From Rubripirellula reticaptiva (lineage in GTDB: Bacteria; Planctomycetota; Planctomycetia; Pirellulales; Pirellulaceae), in the NCBI RefSeq assembly GCF_007860175.1, contig NZ_SJPX01000004.1:434001-498000 (forward strand): a stretch of 64,000 nucleotides of DNA, in the 5' to 3' direction. A program made the position numbers and the translations under genes. Below the pieces are notes generated by a model. That model saw nothing but the letters and a program-made list of their open reading frames with translations. It was not told the origin of the DNA and ran no database searches. Of the stretch, positions 21,670 to 31,005 are shown in pieces. Numbering within the stretch: position 1 is the first letter of the stretch; every line of letters starts with the position of its first letter.

Positions 21670-22830
21670 TTGACTTTTTTTGCCCCGACACTCTCCTGCT
21701 CTCAAGTGCAAGCCGTGACCGACCCCGAATCACAACACTCTGAATCAAGACACTCTGAATCAGTTCACCGAGGATACGATCTGGAAACTGGCGTCCTGGC
21801 CCGAGTTCGTGACTGGGTCGACATCTTTCCATGGATCAGGTTGGGGCGGGTTTTGCGAGTCGCCGGTGCACCATCGTTGTTGTGCGTTACTGCGGTTGCG
21901 ATGGCAATTGATGCGTTGGGAGCGTGGTTCCTATTCGGTAGCGAACCCCGACATCTTGGCAGTCTCAGTTCGATTAGCGGCTATTTATTTGCTCCCGTCG
22001 TTTTAGTAGCTCAGCATCTGTGGACGATTTCGCCGTCAGCTTTGCTCATGCGGCCATCGTACACGAGTACTTGGGTGGCTGTGCTCAGGCTGGCCTGGTC
22101 GCTGTTGGTTTGGATTCCCGTTGCCTTGGTCTTGGTTCGCCAAGGAGCATTGTTGGCTGCCGATCGTCCCATGATGGGATTGTCCGTCGTGGTGAGGCAC
22201 GCCATTTCGCGTACACCGTCGGCGTGGATCGTCGCCATCGTACCCGGCATTTGCGTGTTGATGATCGGCGCGATCGTGTGGGGAATCGGACTGGTTGCAA
22301 GATTCTTTGCGGGGGTCAGCGTTGCTGAATTGGGCATGGGTGGACTGGCCGCGATCATTGCCATTCCGGCCGGCATTTTGGCGTTGGGCGCATTCCCCGC
22401 GATCCCAATGGCCTGGGCCGCCGTATCGAACGAACCGCAACCTGATCCGTTGGATTCGCTCAGTCGCGGGTATGAATACTTCTATCGCAGGCCGCTGCGG
22501 TGGTTGATGTACGTGGCCGTGTCGATCGTGTTATTGGTTGTGGGCGCCTTGATCGCCAAAGGCGTTGGATCAGCGACCGAAGCGATCGTAAGCGTGTCGA
22601 TGAACATGGCGGGCAGCCCGCCTCAATCGATTGGCATGGCCACGATGCTGTGCCGTCAGTTGCCGGTGGTCGTGTCGATGACGTTGTTTTGGGCGTTGGT
22701 CGGTGGGATCTATTTGCTGGTCCGGACGGACGCAGGCGGTCAAGAAGTCGAAGACCTCTGGATACCCTCGCCTGCGGATCCGCCCAGCATGCCAGAACTC
22801 AGCATGCCAGAACTCAGCACAAAACCATGA
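21670..22830 (+). CDS. Polytopic membrane protein, function unknown
   Basis: 386 residues with about seven hydrophobic segments, among them LLCVTAVAMAIDALGAWFLF, YLFAPVVLVAQHLW, WSLLVWIPVALVLV, WIVAIVPGICVLMIGAIVWG, LAAIIAIPAGILALGA, VAVSIVLLVVGALIAKG and VVVSMTLFWALVGGIYLLV. I do not recognise the family. The upstream start used is TTG; GTG codons at 21706 and 21715 are alternatives. Both ends carry exact 15-base tandem duplications, encoding HSESR/HSESV near the N-terminus and SMPEL twice at the C-terminus, so these tails are probably loose and not structural. It is divergent from the ECF sigma gene. Confidence 0.6.
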   Translation: MTFFAPTLSCSQVQAVTDPESQHSESRHSESVHRGYDLETGVLARVRDWVDIFPWIRLGRVLRVAGAPSLLCVTAVAMAIDALGAWFLFGSEPRHLGSLSSISGYLFAPVVLVAQHLWTISPSALLMRPSYTSTWVAVLRLAWSLLVWIPVALVLVRQGALLAADRPMMGLSVVVRHAISRTPSAWIVAIVPGICVLMIGAIVWGIGLVARFFAGVSVAELGMGGLAAIIAIPAGILALGAFPAIPMAWAAVSNEPQPDPLDSLSRGYEYFYRRPLRWLMYVAVSIVLLVVGALIAKGVGSATEAIVSVSMNMAGSPPQSIGMATMLCRQLPVVVSMTLFWALVGGIYLLVRTDAGGQEVEDLWIPSPADPPSMPELSMPELSTKP

Positions 22831-22846
22831 TCGCCCTCGTCAAGAA

Positions 22847-23953
22847 CTAAGGCAGATCCATCACGACCAATTGCAGCACTTCGTCTGCCTTGCCGATGAT
22901 GACGACGGCTTGTTGGTCGGACAGCTTGTCGAGCTGGGTTGTGCCCTCGTAGGCAACGATCGTTTCAAACGATTGGCCAGCCGTTCCGCCGCCAGAAACT
23001 TTTTCGGTCAGCCCGGGCGCATTTTGGATGTCGTCGGTGCTGATCTTCATCACGCCTCGAGCCGTATTGGTCATCAACAAGCTGGACTTGCCATCTTTTT
23101 CGTAAGTGATCAAGTCGATGGGGCTGTTCCAGTTGCCAAGTTCGGCGACGGTGGTGCCGCGAACCGTCTCTTTGCCGCTGAGGCTATCGACTGAAAATCG
23201 AACCAGCGGCGTGCAGGTGAATCCGGCTAGCAATGTTGCTTCGCCATCAATCGTCATGGGCACAAACGTACGAATCGTCGGCTCTTCCACTCGGCCGTGC
23301 GCGGCATGGTAGATCTGGACGTTGGTGACGATACTGTTGTCCGAGAACGGGAACGAAAACTCCATCACGTTGGACGGTGACGCATCGGCTGAAACGCCTG
23401 ACACGATGACTTTGCCATCAAAAAATGCGATGTCCGTGATCGATTCAAGACGCAAGTTCTTTTGACGACGACCTTGGCCGGTCATCTTATCGGCGGGTGG
23501 ATTGGGAAGCTGCTTCGCGGCGTGGTTGATTTTGTCAAGATTGATGACCTGCAGCGAACCGTCGGCCAGTACTTTGAGCAGATGAAAACGTCCCTTGCCT
23601 TCTGCGGACACGATGATCGTTTGCGAGGATGGGTCGACGGCCAAGTCGCCAATCGTGATGTCGTCAGCGGCTGATCGAACAAGGTCGCCGATCGCTTTCC
23701 GCAGGTTAGGAATCCTAAGGGTCGAATCGGCCGGTTTTTGGTTGCCGGTTTCGCTTTCCTTAGCTTCGATCGCGATGGCATAAACCGTCGCTGCTTTTGG
23801 GTCGCCAACCAACAGCACACCATCATCGGTGAATGTCATTGGGCCGAGTGACTGCAGGTCAACGGTTCCCGGTTTTAAGGATTCGGCGTTGGCGGGTGTC
23901 CAAGTCGTCGTGACAGAAAACGCGACGATGGCGGAAAAGAGGTAACGCAACAT
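22847..23953 (-). CDS. Secreted propeller-like protein, function unknown
   Basis: 368 residues from ATG 23953, chosen because it begins a normal signal peptide (MLRYLFSAIVAFSVTTTW, cleavage near ANAES). An upstream start at 24025 would put 24 residues before the signal. The mature part has repeated beta-strand patterns (PMTFTDDGVLLVGDP, DDITIGDLAVDPSSQTIIVS, ITDIAFFDGKVIVSG, PIDLITYEKDGKSSLLMTN) with one repeat about every 45-60 residues, as in a beta-propeller. No catalytic motif stands out. The neighbour RidA gene is divergent; the 7-TM membrane gene is convergent, 16 bases away. Confidence 0.55.
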   Translation of the reverse strand: MLRYLFSAIVAFSVTTTWTPANAESLKPGTVDLQSLGPMTFTDDGVLLVGDPKAATVYAIAIEAKESETGNQKPADSTLRIPNLRKAIGDLVRSAADDITIGDLAVDPSSQTIIVSAEGKGRFHLLKVLADGSLQVINLDKINHAAKQLPNPPADKMTGQGRRQKNLRLESITDIAFFDGKVIVSGVSADASPSNVMEFSFPFSDNSIVTNVQIYHAAHGRVEEPTIRTFVPMTIDGEATLLAGFTCTPLVRFSVDSLSGKETVRGTTVAELGNWNSPIDLITYEKDGKSSLLMTNTARGVMKISTDDIQNAPGLTEKVSGGGTAGQSFETIVAYEGTTQLDKLSDQQAVVIIGKADEVLQLVVMDLP

Positions 23954-24099
23954 GTCTGGCTCGCGAAAGAGGGTGGTGGGGGTGCGACCGAATATCGGTG
24001 CCACATTTGATCGTATCGTTTTCAAACCCCGCCGGGTGCTTTACGTTTTGCAAATTGACTATTTTCCTCGCCCGAGTATTTCGCCCCGAGAATGATGCT

Positions 24100-24564
24100 A
24101 TGAGCAACGAAGCCCGACTGAGCGAACTGAACATCGTATTGCCACCGTCACCAAAGCCCATTGGTCTGTACAAACCACTCGTGATTGCTGGCAATTTGGC
24201 CTATCTGTCCGGACACGGACCGCTGAAACCTGACAAAAAGTTGATCACCGGTCGGCTGGGATTGGACATGGACGTCGAAGCTGGTTACGACGCGGCACGG
24301 ATGACCGGGATGGCGATCTTGGCGACCTTGCAAACACATCTCGGCAGCCTCGACCGAGTCAAGCGACTGGTCAAGTTGCTCGGTCTTGTCCGATGCAGCG
24401 ATAGTTTTGACCAGCAACCTGCAGTCATCAACGGATGTAGCGAATTGTTTCGCGACGTGTTCGGTGAAGAAAACGGTGTTGCCGCCCGCAGCGCCATGGG
24501 CACCAACGCGTTGCCGGCCGGCATGGCAGTAGAAATCGAAGCGATTTTCGAAATCGAAGTCTGA
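24100..24564 (+). CDS. RidA/YjgF-family protein
   Basis: 154-residue member of the RidA (YjgF/YER057c/UK114) family. RidA proteins hydrolyse reactive enamine/imine intermediates from PLP enzymes and form trimers. Visible features are LVIAGNLAYLSGHGPL near the N-terminus, a central helix with LATLQTHLGSLDRVKRLVKLLG, and the C-terminal RSAMGTNALPAGMAVEIEAIFEI, which matches the family's R-x-x-G-x-x-x-L-P-x-G/D-x-x-x-E-I-E pattern. Its Arg and Glu are conserved in active RidA. The start at 24100 gives the normal family length. A hairpin (24633-24655) lies downstream and may end the transcript. Confidence 0.88.
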   Translation: MSNEARLSELNIVLPPSPKPIGLYKPLVIAGNLAYLSGHGPLKPDKKLITGRLGLDMDVEAGYDAARMTGMAILATLQTHLGSLDRVKRLVKLLGLVRCSDSFDQQPAVINGCSELFRDVFGEENGVAARSAMGTNALPAGMAVEIEAIFEIEV

Positions 24565-24729
24565 TCGATAGCATTTGCCATTAGTGACTGACCATTGGGA
24601 AATTGCTGACGGAACATTACTCAATCACAAAACCGGGCAGCACGCATCTGCCTGGTGTCGTCGGATCGCGACGGTTGTATCGATTAGCAAGGCAATCGTA
24701 GCCGTGTAGGCACGGCAATGAGTGTAGGG

Positions 24730-24759
24730 CAAGCGAATCTTGGAAAGATTTTTCGCTTG
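24730..24759. promoter_or_regulatory. Leader hairpin ahead of the TadE-like genes
   Basis: caagcgaatctt pairs with aagatttttcgcttg (12 paired bases with a small bulge), about 65 bases before the probable TadE start. It could be a 5' leader structure or the end of an upstream transcript. No T-tract follows. Confidence 0.4.
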
Positions 24760-24825
24760 GGGAAGGTTTATGACCTAGGGTTCCATTACATCAGGAACTT
24801 TCCTCCTCATACAGCCTTTCGATCA

Positions 24826-25275
24826 ATGTTGTTTTCACTCACTCCTACACGTCGTCGCCGTCGTTGTGACGCTCGCCGAAGTGGCATTGCGACGATCGAA
24901 TTCGCAATCGTGTTGCCGGTGTTGCTCACATTGACGATCGGTACCATCGACGTTTGTTCGGTGATGTTCTTGAAAGAGTCGGCAGTGCTTGCTGCTTACG
25001 AGGGCGCTCGTCAAGGCGTTGGCCGTGGGCGAACAAATGCCGATGTGACCACACGTGTCCAAGAGTTTTTGGACGAACGAAATGTTCAGTACGACGCCGG
25101 CGTTTGCACGTTCAGTTCGCCTGGTTTCGAGTCGGCCGCAACGCTTGAAAACGTCACCGTCACCGTGAATGTGCCAACGGCGGGGAACCTGTTGATTCCC
25201 ACCGATCGATTCGCGGATCTGATTGTGTCAGCGAGTTGCACGATGCGCAAAGAGTACGAAAACCTTAACAACTAA
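24826..25275 (+). CDS. TadE-like pseudopilin
   Basis: 149 residues from ATG 24826; an in-frame ATG at 24718 would place a hairpin inside the gene and is less likely. A short basic N-terminus (RRRRRCDARRSG) is followed by the TadE transmembrane segment IATIEFAIVLPVLLTLTIG with the Glu at +5 typical of Tad prepilins cut by a TadV-type peptidase. The periplasmic part is short and beta-rich. TadE and TadF are minor pseudopilins of the Flp/Tad pilus. It is followed 7 bases later by a second TadE-like gene and then a TadG-like gene, so the three form an operon. Confidence 0.85.
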   Translation: MLFSLTPTRRRRRCDARRSGIATIEFAIVLPVLLTLTIGTIDVCSVMFLKESAVLAAYEGARQGVGRGRTNADVTTRVQEFLDERNVQYDAGVCTFSSPGFESAATLENVTVTVNVPTAGNLLIPTDRFADLIVSASCTMRKEYENLNN

Positions 25276-25282
25276 TTGAAAC

Positions 25283-25729
25283 ATGCCTCATCCCCTTCAC
25301 CCCAAACGACGTGCGCGAAGCCATCGCCGGCGAGGTCTATCTCGGCTAGGGGTGTCGTCGGTTGAGTTTGCGATCATCGCCAACATTTTGTTGCTTATCA
25401 TTTTGACGTGTATGGAATTTGCACGCATGAACATGGTTCGCAACCTCAGCCAAGATGCGGCGTACTATGCGGCTCGTGTTGCGATTGTTCCCGGCGCAAC
25501 ATCGGAAGAAGCCGTCAACGAAGCGAGTCGCATCATGGGATCGCTCTTGAACAATGGCTATGAAGTTAACGTTTCGTCAATCGGTACTGATTCAACATCG
25601 GTGACGGTGACGGTAACGGTGGATATGGGTGAAGTTGCATTGTTCGCACCGTTCTTTTTGCCAACGTCAGACCTTTCGTCGACTGTGCGAATGCGAACCG
25701 AACGCTATGACGGTTTTTACGAACAGTAG
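25283..25729 (+). CDS. Second TadE-like pseudopilin
   Basis: 148 residues. A basic N-terminus (KRRARSHRRRGLSR) precedes LGVSSVEFAIIANILLLIIL, again with E at the +5 position of the Tad-type pseudopilin signal and a membrane helix. The mature part has a helix (QDAAYYAARVAIVPG) and then beta strands rich in Thr/Val (DSTSVTVTVTVDMGE). The paralogue just upstream and the TadG-like gene downstream make it a TadE/TadF pair. Function in pilus length or adhesion is inferred from the family. Confidence 0.83.
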   Translation: MPHPLHPKRRARSHRRRGLSRLGVSSVEFAIIANILLLIILTCMEFARMNMVRNLSQDAAYYAARVAIVPGATSEEAVNEASRIMGSLLNNGYEVNVSSIGTDSTSVTVTVTVDMGEVALFAPFFLPTSDLSSTVRMRTERYDGFYEQ

Positions 25730-25770
25730 CCATCACTGTCTTCGGACTCTCGATCTGCTTCGAATACTGA

Positions 25771-27099
25771 ATGAATCCAAACACCTTGTCTTGCTCTCTT
25801 TTGCCTGGAATCCTGATCATGAATGGCAGCCGCACTCCAATCAATCTTTGTCGCCCGAATCTGTCTTGCGGTCGTGCTCGCCGGGGCGCGGTAATGGGAC
25901 TGCTTGCCGTACTATTGCCGGTGCTAGCGATCTTGGCGGCGTTTTGCATTAACACGGCGCAGATGCAATTGACTCGTACTGAGTTGATGGTGGCAACGGA
26001 TGCAGCGGCACGCGCCGGCGGTCGCGCGTTTAGCGAGACTCAAACGGTGTCTGCAGCGAAAACGGCAGCTGCAACAACTGCCGCAATGAACTTGGTAAAT
26101 GGCGAGCCACTCCAGCTTCGTACCAATGACTCTGCGAATGAAATTGAGTTTGGCGAAACGACTCAGCCTAACGGTGTAAATGGTCGCTACGTGTTTGTGA
26201 AAATTCCAACATCGCAGGTTGCAAGCGGCCAAAAGATCGCCAGCGCGCTTCGAGTCATGGGGCGGCGTGACGGAGGCGGGCTGTCAGGCAGTGTGCCGTT
26301 GGTCATTCCCGGCGTTTTGAATGCGAGCGTTTTTGAAACAGTGCAAGACGCTGTTGCCATGCAGGTTGACCGTGACATTTCGGTTGTATTGGATCGATCG
26401 GGGTCGATGGAAACCGTCGAGTTCGATTGGCCTTACAACAAATCACCTTGGTCGACGGCAGCAAAAGACGCAGGTGTCAGTGCAGGTAAGCTGACGAAGT
26501 ACTACGGAAACTATTACTACGCTAACGGGGTCGACTCGACGACCTACCAACAATGGGCATGGGAAGATTACTACGGATTAGGCCCTGCACCGATGTCACC
26601 TTGGCAAGAATTGGTGATCGCAGTTGACGCGTTCCTAGACGTTCTCGATACGACCAGTCAAGAAGAGCAAGTGTCCGTTGCCAGTTATTCAAGCTCGGCT
26701 TCGCTTGACTGTTGGTTGGAAAAGGATTTTCAAACGGTTCGTAATGTTGTTAATGGTTTGAACACCGGCGGCAGTACTGCGATTGGCAAGGGAATGCAGT
26801 CGGGGATCCAAGCATTGCTTGCCAGCGATGCTCGGCCATATGCATCGAAGACGATGGTTGTGATGACCGATGGGATTCACAACTCGGGAATTGACCCCGA
26901 AACTGTCGCATCAGAATTAATGGGATCGTACAACTTGACTATCCATACGGTCACGTTTGGCGACGGTGCAGATCAGGACAAAATGGAAGACGTCGCCCAG
27001 ATCGGTGGTGGCAAACACTACCACGCAGCGTCGGGTGCTGAGTTGGTTGCGATCTTTGAAGAGATCGCGAACAACCTGCCGACGATCATTACTGAATAA
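25771..27099 (+). CDS. TadG-like protein with von Willebrand A domain
   Basis: 442 residues as given; ATG 25819 is an alternative start that removes 16 residues. A TadG-type membrane segment (GAVMGLLAVLLPVLAILAAF) is followed by the conserved AATDAAARAGGRA-like region (here VATDAAARAGGRAF). A vWA domain spans about 205-442, with the metal site DRSGSM and the later VVMTDG loop, so a divalent cation is likely bound. A Tyr/Trp/Asn-rich insertion (about 220-275) interrupts the start of the vWA domain. TadG-like vWA proteins are exposed in the periplasm or at the cell surface and are thought to help adhesion. It follows the two TadE-like genes. Confidence 0.83.
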   Translation: MNPNTLSCSLLPGILIMNGSRTPINLCRPNLSCGRARRGAVMGLLAVLLPVLAILAAFCINTAQMQLTRTELMVATDAAARAGGRAFSETQTVSAAKTAAATTAAMNLVNGEPLQLRTNDSANEIEFGETTQPNGVNGRYVFVKIPTSQVASGQKIASALRVMGRRDGGGLSGSVPLVIPGVLNASVFETVQDAVAMQVDRDISVVLDRSGSMETVEFDWPYNKSPWSTAAKDAGVSAGKLTKYYGNYYYANGVDSTTYQQWAWEDYYGLGPAPMSPWQELVIAVDAFLDVLDTTSQEEQVSVASYSSSASLDCWLEKDFQTVRNVVNGLNTGGSTAIGKGMQSGIQALLASDARPYASKTMVVMTDGIHNSGIDPETVASELMGSYNLTIHTVTFGDGADQDKMEDVAQIGGGKHYHAASGAELVAIFEEIANNLPTIITE

Positions 27100-27141
27100 A
27101 TATTGACAACATCGAGTTTGAAAAAGACTCAAGGCGTTTTA

Positions 27142-27609
27142 ATGACAACGAATCGACGAACAAAGACAGACACAAAGACGAAGCGAAAGACTGAATCAAA
27201 GTCACTACGGTTCTGTAAAGGGCTTTCGATTGCTTTGTCGGCTGCCGTTTTGGTCTGGACATTTTGGTCAGTGCTTGGATCGCCGCAGGTTACACCGGTT
27301 GTCGAGAAGCGATTGCCTGTGGACCCGGTTACTCAGGTGACTTATCAACAGTCCGATGCACAGTACATTTTCGATTCTGCGGTACAAACGGACCGTGAAT
27401 TTATGACCCAATTGACAGTGAAGCGTCAGGCGCAGGCCAGCGTCGTCAAGCCGGGAATCGAGCATTCGCGTCAAGTGTGGTCCGCGAAGAAAAAGCGGGT
27501 TCAGCATCAAATCGATTCGTTGGCGAAGGAACCCGAGGGATCTTTGGCGAGGAAATATCACGACGAACTCGTGGCCGCGCAACAAGCGGAGGACGACGGC
27601 CCAATTTAG
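27142..27609 (+). CDS. Small single-pass membrane protein, unknown
   Basis: 155 residues from ATG 27142, which has an AAGGCG-type ribosome site; an in-frame upstream start at 27103 is less likely. A highly basic cytoplasmic N-terminus (TNRRTKTDTKTKRKTESKS) is followed by one membrane helix (GLSIALSAAVLVWTFWSVLG) and a periplasmic, mostly helical part with many Gln/Lys/Glu residues (about 90-150). I do not recognise the family. It lies 42 bases behind the TadG-like gene on the same strand, so it may be an accessory of the same Tad unit. Confidence 0.6.
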   Translation: MTTNRRTKTDTKTKRKTESKSLRFCKGLSIALSAAVLVWTFWSVLGSPQVTPVVEKRLPVDPVTQVTYQQSDAQYIFDSAVQTDREFMTQLTVKRQAQASVVKPGIEHSRQVWSAKKKRVQHQIDSLAKEPEGSLARKYHDELVAAQQAEDDGPI

Positions 27610-27712
27610 TTGCCGTTGTCCGTGAATCTGACATTCGGTTCGCCGGCCGGGCAGCATCAACTATCATGGCGGCATCGTTTCTTTCGTACTGTCTTTTTTC
27701 GAATGCGCCCGA

Positions 27713-29692
27713 ATGTCGATCCCCTCCTCCGACCGCTGCTTATTGGTACCTCACGCCACCCGTTTCCTTCACGGTCGTCGTTGGCTTTTGTCGCTGCGTT
27801 TTGCCGCGGTTTTCGGGGTTTCTATGGTCGCAGCGGGGCCGTGGACGCCGAATAGCGGGGCTCAAGAGAGTGACACGGTCAACGATGCTGCCGATTTAAT
27901 CGGTCGTCAGCTATTGGAACAATCCGGTCGCGGTAACGCTGGATTCGCGGATTCGGTTGCCAGTTTGGCCAGAACGGGACGATGGGCTGGGGTCGATCAA
28001 TTGCTTGTGACGTTGGCAGACAAGAAATTATCAGCGGCCGACGCGGCGGCAATGGCTGCCAGAATTGGTTCGGATGTTTTCTTCCGCATCAAGCAAAGCG
28101 ACCAAGTCAGTGACGCAGCGAAGGCGAACTTGGACAAGATTGGCGAAGCCCTTTCGGCTCAAATGGCATCACCCGATCGGATCATCAAGGCGATTGAATT
28201 GCTCGACCGTCCGTCGGCGGATCAGCGTCTGCCAGCGGTCCGCACGATCCTGGCGGGTGGTAACGTGGCGATTGCTCAATTGGTTGCGGCTGCGGTTGCC
28301 GATCGATCGGCCAGTTCGCATGAACAGATTTTGAGTGTTTTGAATCGCTTTGGGACAGGCGGTCCCGATGCGCTTCGTCAATTAGCACTCTATGGATCGC
28401 CGATCGTTCGGCAGCGTTCGATCGAGGCTTTGGCAACGATCGACGCGACTGCTTTTGTTTCCGACTTTGTGACCTCGCTGCATGCACAAGACTCTAGCGA
28501 GTCCGAGCGATCGGCTGCGGCGCTCGCGTTGACACCAATAGCACCGTCGATGCCAAGTCTGCGTGACTCCATTGAACTGTTGTCGGACGACCTTGATGAC
28601 AAAGTCGAGTTGGCTTCGTCGATTGATAACGATGACCAAACGCGAACCATTTGGATGGTGAATGCCGACCGAAATGGCGTAACCGATCAGACGACTCAAG
28701 CGATGTTGGCCGCTTACCGCGACGCGGCCGATGCAGCCCTTCGCTTGCGCCGCCTAGGTGTGGATTCAATCGACATCGATGCGGCGACGTTGGCCGCAAG
28801 TCTTGCGTACCGAGTAGTGATCGATCCGGATTGGGGTGATCCGAAACAGATTCAACAGGTGCGTACTTTATGGGCGCCGGCGATTCGAGAAAACACGTTG
28901 ATGCGAGCAATCGAGTTCACGACGTCGTCAAATTTGGCTGGCTCATCGGCGGGCACGTTAACGTCGACGACCAACACGCCGGCACTGATCGGATTGATTC
29001 GACTGTTTGCCGATACGACCAGTTCGATCGACGCGGATGCGGCCTTGCGTTCACACGGCAGCAAACCGACTCGTTTGGTCGAGCTTGCGTGGTCACCGGT
29101 TCCGCGCGTGCGTTACGAAGCAGCTGAACTCGTTTCGACCATCGCAAACAGCAGCGCTTATCCAGGCAGCAGTCGTGTCAAACAGACGCTGGCCGAGATG
29201 GCTCGCTTGAGCGATCAGCCCAAGGCGATTGTGGTGGAAACTCGTTCCGCGGTTTCAAACCGTTTCGAACAACTGATTGCCGAAATGGGGTGGGATTCAG
29301 CCGTGGTGGGAAGCGTGTCTGCTCTTGAACGCGAAGTCAGTCAAGGCGGCGACGTGAGGATGATCTTGTCGAAAATTCAATTGTCCGACTTGGCACCGGT
29401 CGAGATGGTTGACGTTGTGCGTCGATCTTCGCGCGGCGGCGAAATTCCAATTCTGTTTTATGATGATGACGGCGTCGCCGGGGATGCCGACGGGATTGGG
29501 GTCTCGTTGGATCAATCTCGCTGGACGGCACCGATCATGTTGGTGGATCCGCCGGTTTCGACCAGTGGATTTGACGCCATGATCAGTCAGGTTGAGAGTC
29601 GTCGGCGGTTGCCGGCGATGTCGGTGCTGGATCGGCAGCGGTATCGTCGCAGCGCCAAGGAACTTATGGCTAGTGGCGATTCCCACCGCTGA
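27713..29692 (+). CDS. Secreted alpha-helical repeat (HEAT-like) protein
   Basis: 659 residues. A basic start and a hydrophobic segment (LLSLRFAAVFGVSMVAAG, about 25-42) form a late signal peptide with cleavage near NSGAQ. The rest is Ala/Leu-rich helices with HEAT-like pairs, for example PDALRQLALYGSPIVRQRSI followed by EALATID, then ERSAAALALTPIAPSMPSL, and VRYEAAELVSTIANSS later. The C-terminal 160 residues are different: LSDLAPVEMVDVVRRSS and ILFYDDDG look like an alpha/beta, receiver-like fold. No catalytic motif was seen. It is on the same strand as the Tad genes, 104 bases after the small membrane protein. Confidence 0.55.
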   Translation: MSIPSSDRCLLVPHATRFLHGRRWLLSLRFAAVFGVSMVAAGPWTPNSGAQESDTVNDAADLIGRQLLEQSGRGNAGFADSVASLARTGRWAGVDQLLVTLADKKLSAADAAAMAARIGSDVFFRIKQSDQVSDAAKANLDKIGEALSAQMASPDRIIKAIELLDRPSADQRLPAVRTILAGGNVAIAQLVAAAVADRSASSHEQILSVLNRFGTGGPDALRQLALYGSPIVRQRSIEALATIDATAFVSDFVTSLHAQDSSESERSAAALALTPIAPSMPSLRDSIELLSDDLDDKVELASSIDNDDQTRTIWMVNADRNGVTDQTTQAMLAAYRDAADAALRLRRLGVDSIDIDAATLAASLAYRVVIDPDWGDPKQIQQVRTLWAPAIRENTLMRAIEFTTSSNLAGSSAGTLTSTTNTPALIGLIRLFADTTSSIDADAALRSHGSKPTRLVELAWSPVPRVRYEAAELVSTIANSSAYPGSSRVKQTLAEMARLSDQPKAIVVETRSAVSNRFEQLIAEMGWDSAVVGSVSALEREVSQGGDVRMILSKIQLSDLAPVEMVDVVRRSSRGGEIPILFYDDDGVAGDADGIGVSLDQSRWTAPIMLVDPPVSTSGFDAMISQVESRRRLPAMSVLDRQRYRRSAKELMASGDSHR

Positions 29693-29878
29693 TAACGGGC
29701 GATCGATCGGGCAGTCGCCGGACTATTGGGGGGGCCCTGCTGCGTTGCCTACCAAAAAGAATGGGTTGGCGTTACGCTCTTGTCTCTCGGGAGGCCGGAC
29801 CCGCAAAGCGAGTGATCGTTTTGGGGACCCGAGAGGTACGGATACGCGATAATTCTGAGTTCTTCCCCTGCGACCTTC

Positions 29879-30955
29879 ATGGCGATACTTGGCATCACTT
29901 CAAGCGGCTCCTCGTCCCATGGTTCGGGCGGGCCTCCGATTTCCGGCATCATCGGCAATTCGCCGGCGATGCAGGATGTGTATCGAGTCACTCGGCGTGT
30001 CGCGGCTAGCAATGCGTCGGTACTGATCTTGGGTGAAACCGGGGTCGGGAAAGAGCTGGTTGCCAGCGCCATTCACCGCTTATCCCGCCGCAGCGGCGGC
30101 CCCTTTGTGCGAGTCAACTGTGGTGCGCTGAGTGAGAGTTTGCTCGAAAGCGAACTGTTTGGCCATGTTCGCGGCGCCTTCACCGGAGCCGTTGCCAATC
30201 GGACGGGACGATTCGAAGCCGGTCACGGAGGCACGGTGTTCTTGGATGAAATCAACAGCACCTCGCTGACCCTGCAAGTGAAACTGTTGCGAGTGCTGCA
30301 GGAAAAGGAATTCGAGCGAGTTGGCGATACCAATACACTTCGCACCGATGCGCGGATCGTTGCGGCCAGCAACCGGGACCTGATGAAAGAGGTGCGGGCC
30401 GAACGATTTCGTGAAGACTTGTATTGGCGTTTGAATGTCGTGCCGATCGAGATTCCGCCACTGCGCCGCCGCCGCGATGATATCCCGGCATTGGTCTCGT
30501 TTTTTCTAGAGCATTATAACGAAGTCAACGATCGTTATGTCGTGCACATGGGGCCTGGGGTGATCGAAGCGATGCAAGATTATCATTGGCCAGGGAACGT
30601 TCGTGAGTTGCAAAACTACATCGAGCGAGCGGTCGTGATGGCTGAAACCGACGAGTTGACGGTTGACGTGTTACCGGCTTGCGTGACTGGCAAGGAAGAG
30701 CCGTCGGACGATGTTCCGCCCGCTGGCGACTTTGAATCGATGGCAAAAGGCTTGGTGATGCAGGGAATCAGCGAGGCCGGATCGATGGCCGAGAACGTTC
30801 ACTCCACGATCGTCGAGCAAATCGAACGCGAGGTCATCGCACAGGTCTTGATCGCCTGTGGCGGCGTCCAGACGAAGGCCGCGTCACGTCTAGGAATCAA
30901 CCGCAACACGCTGCACAAAAAGATCAAAGACTATGGTCTTGGCGGTGACGAATAG
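29879..30955 (+). CDS. Sigma-54-dependent transcription activator without sensor domain
   Basis: 358 residues. AAA+ domain: Walker A GETGVGKE (about 50-57), the sigma-54 contact loop GAFTGA (in [12 protein letters not shown]), Walker B with VFLDEI, and an R-finger region VAASNRDL. The C-terminal Fis-type helix-turn-helix is [20 protein letters not shown]. There is no receiver or GAF domain; only about 20 Gly/Ser-rich residues precede the AAA+ domain, so control is likely by a partner protein or by expression level. The family drives sigma-54 promoters. An 8-base inverted repeat (29784-29791 with 29828-29835) lies upstream and may be its own operator. It is convergent with the O-antigen polymerase gene. 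Confidence 0.93.
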   Translation: MAILGITSSGSSSHGSGGPPISGIIGNSPAMQDVYRVTRRVAASNASVLILGETGVGKELVASAIHRLSRRSGGPFVRVNCGALSESLLESELFGHVRGAFTGAVANRTGRFEAGHGGTVFLDEINSTSLTLQVKLLRVLQEKEFERVGDTNTLRTDARIVAASNRDLMKEVRAERFREDLYWRLNVVPIEIPPLRRRRDDIPALVSFFLEHYNEVNDRYVVHMGPGVIEAMQDYHWPGNVRELQNYIERAVVMAETDELTVDVLPACVTGKEEPSDDVPPAGDFESMAKGLVMQGISEAGSMAENVHSTIVEQIEREVIAQVLIACGGVQTKAASRLGINRNTLHKKIKDYGLGGDE

Positions 30956-31005
30956 ACACAAAGAACATGAGACCGCGACCGTTTGCGGCGTCGCCAGATT
31001 CTGTG

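Noticed and set aside
29697-29878. Sigma-54 promoter before the sigma-54 activator gene
   Set aside because: I looked for GG-N10-GC with the usual flanks and found no convincing match; only a weak 8-base inverted repeat is present.
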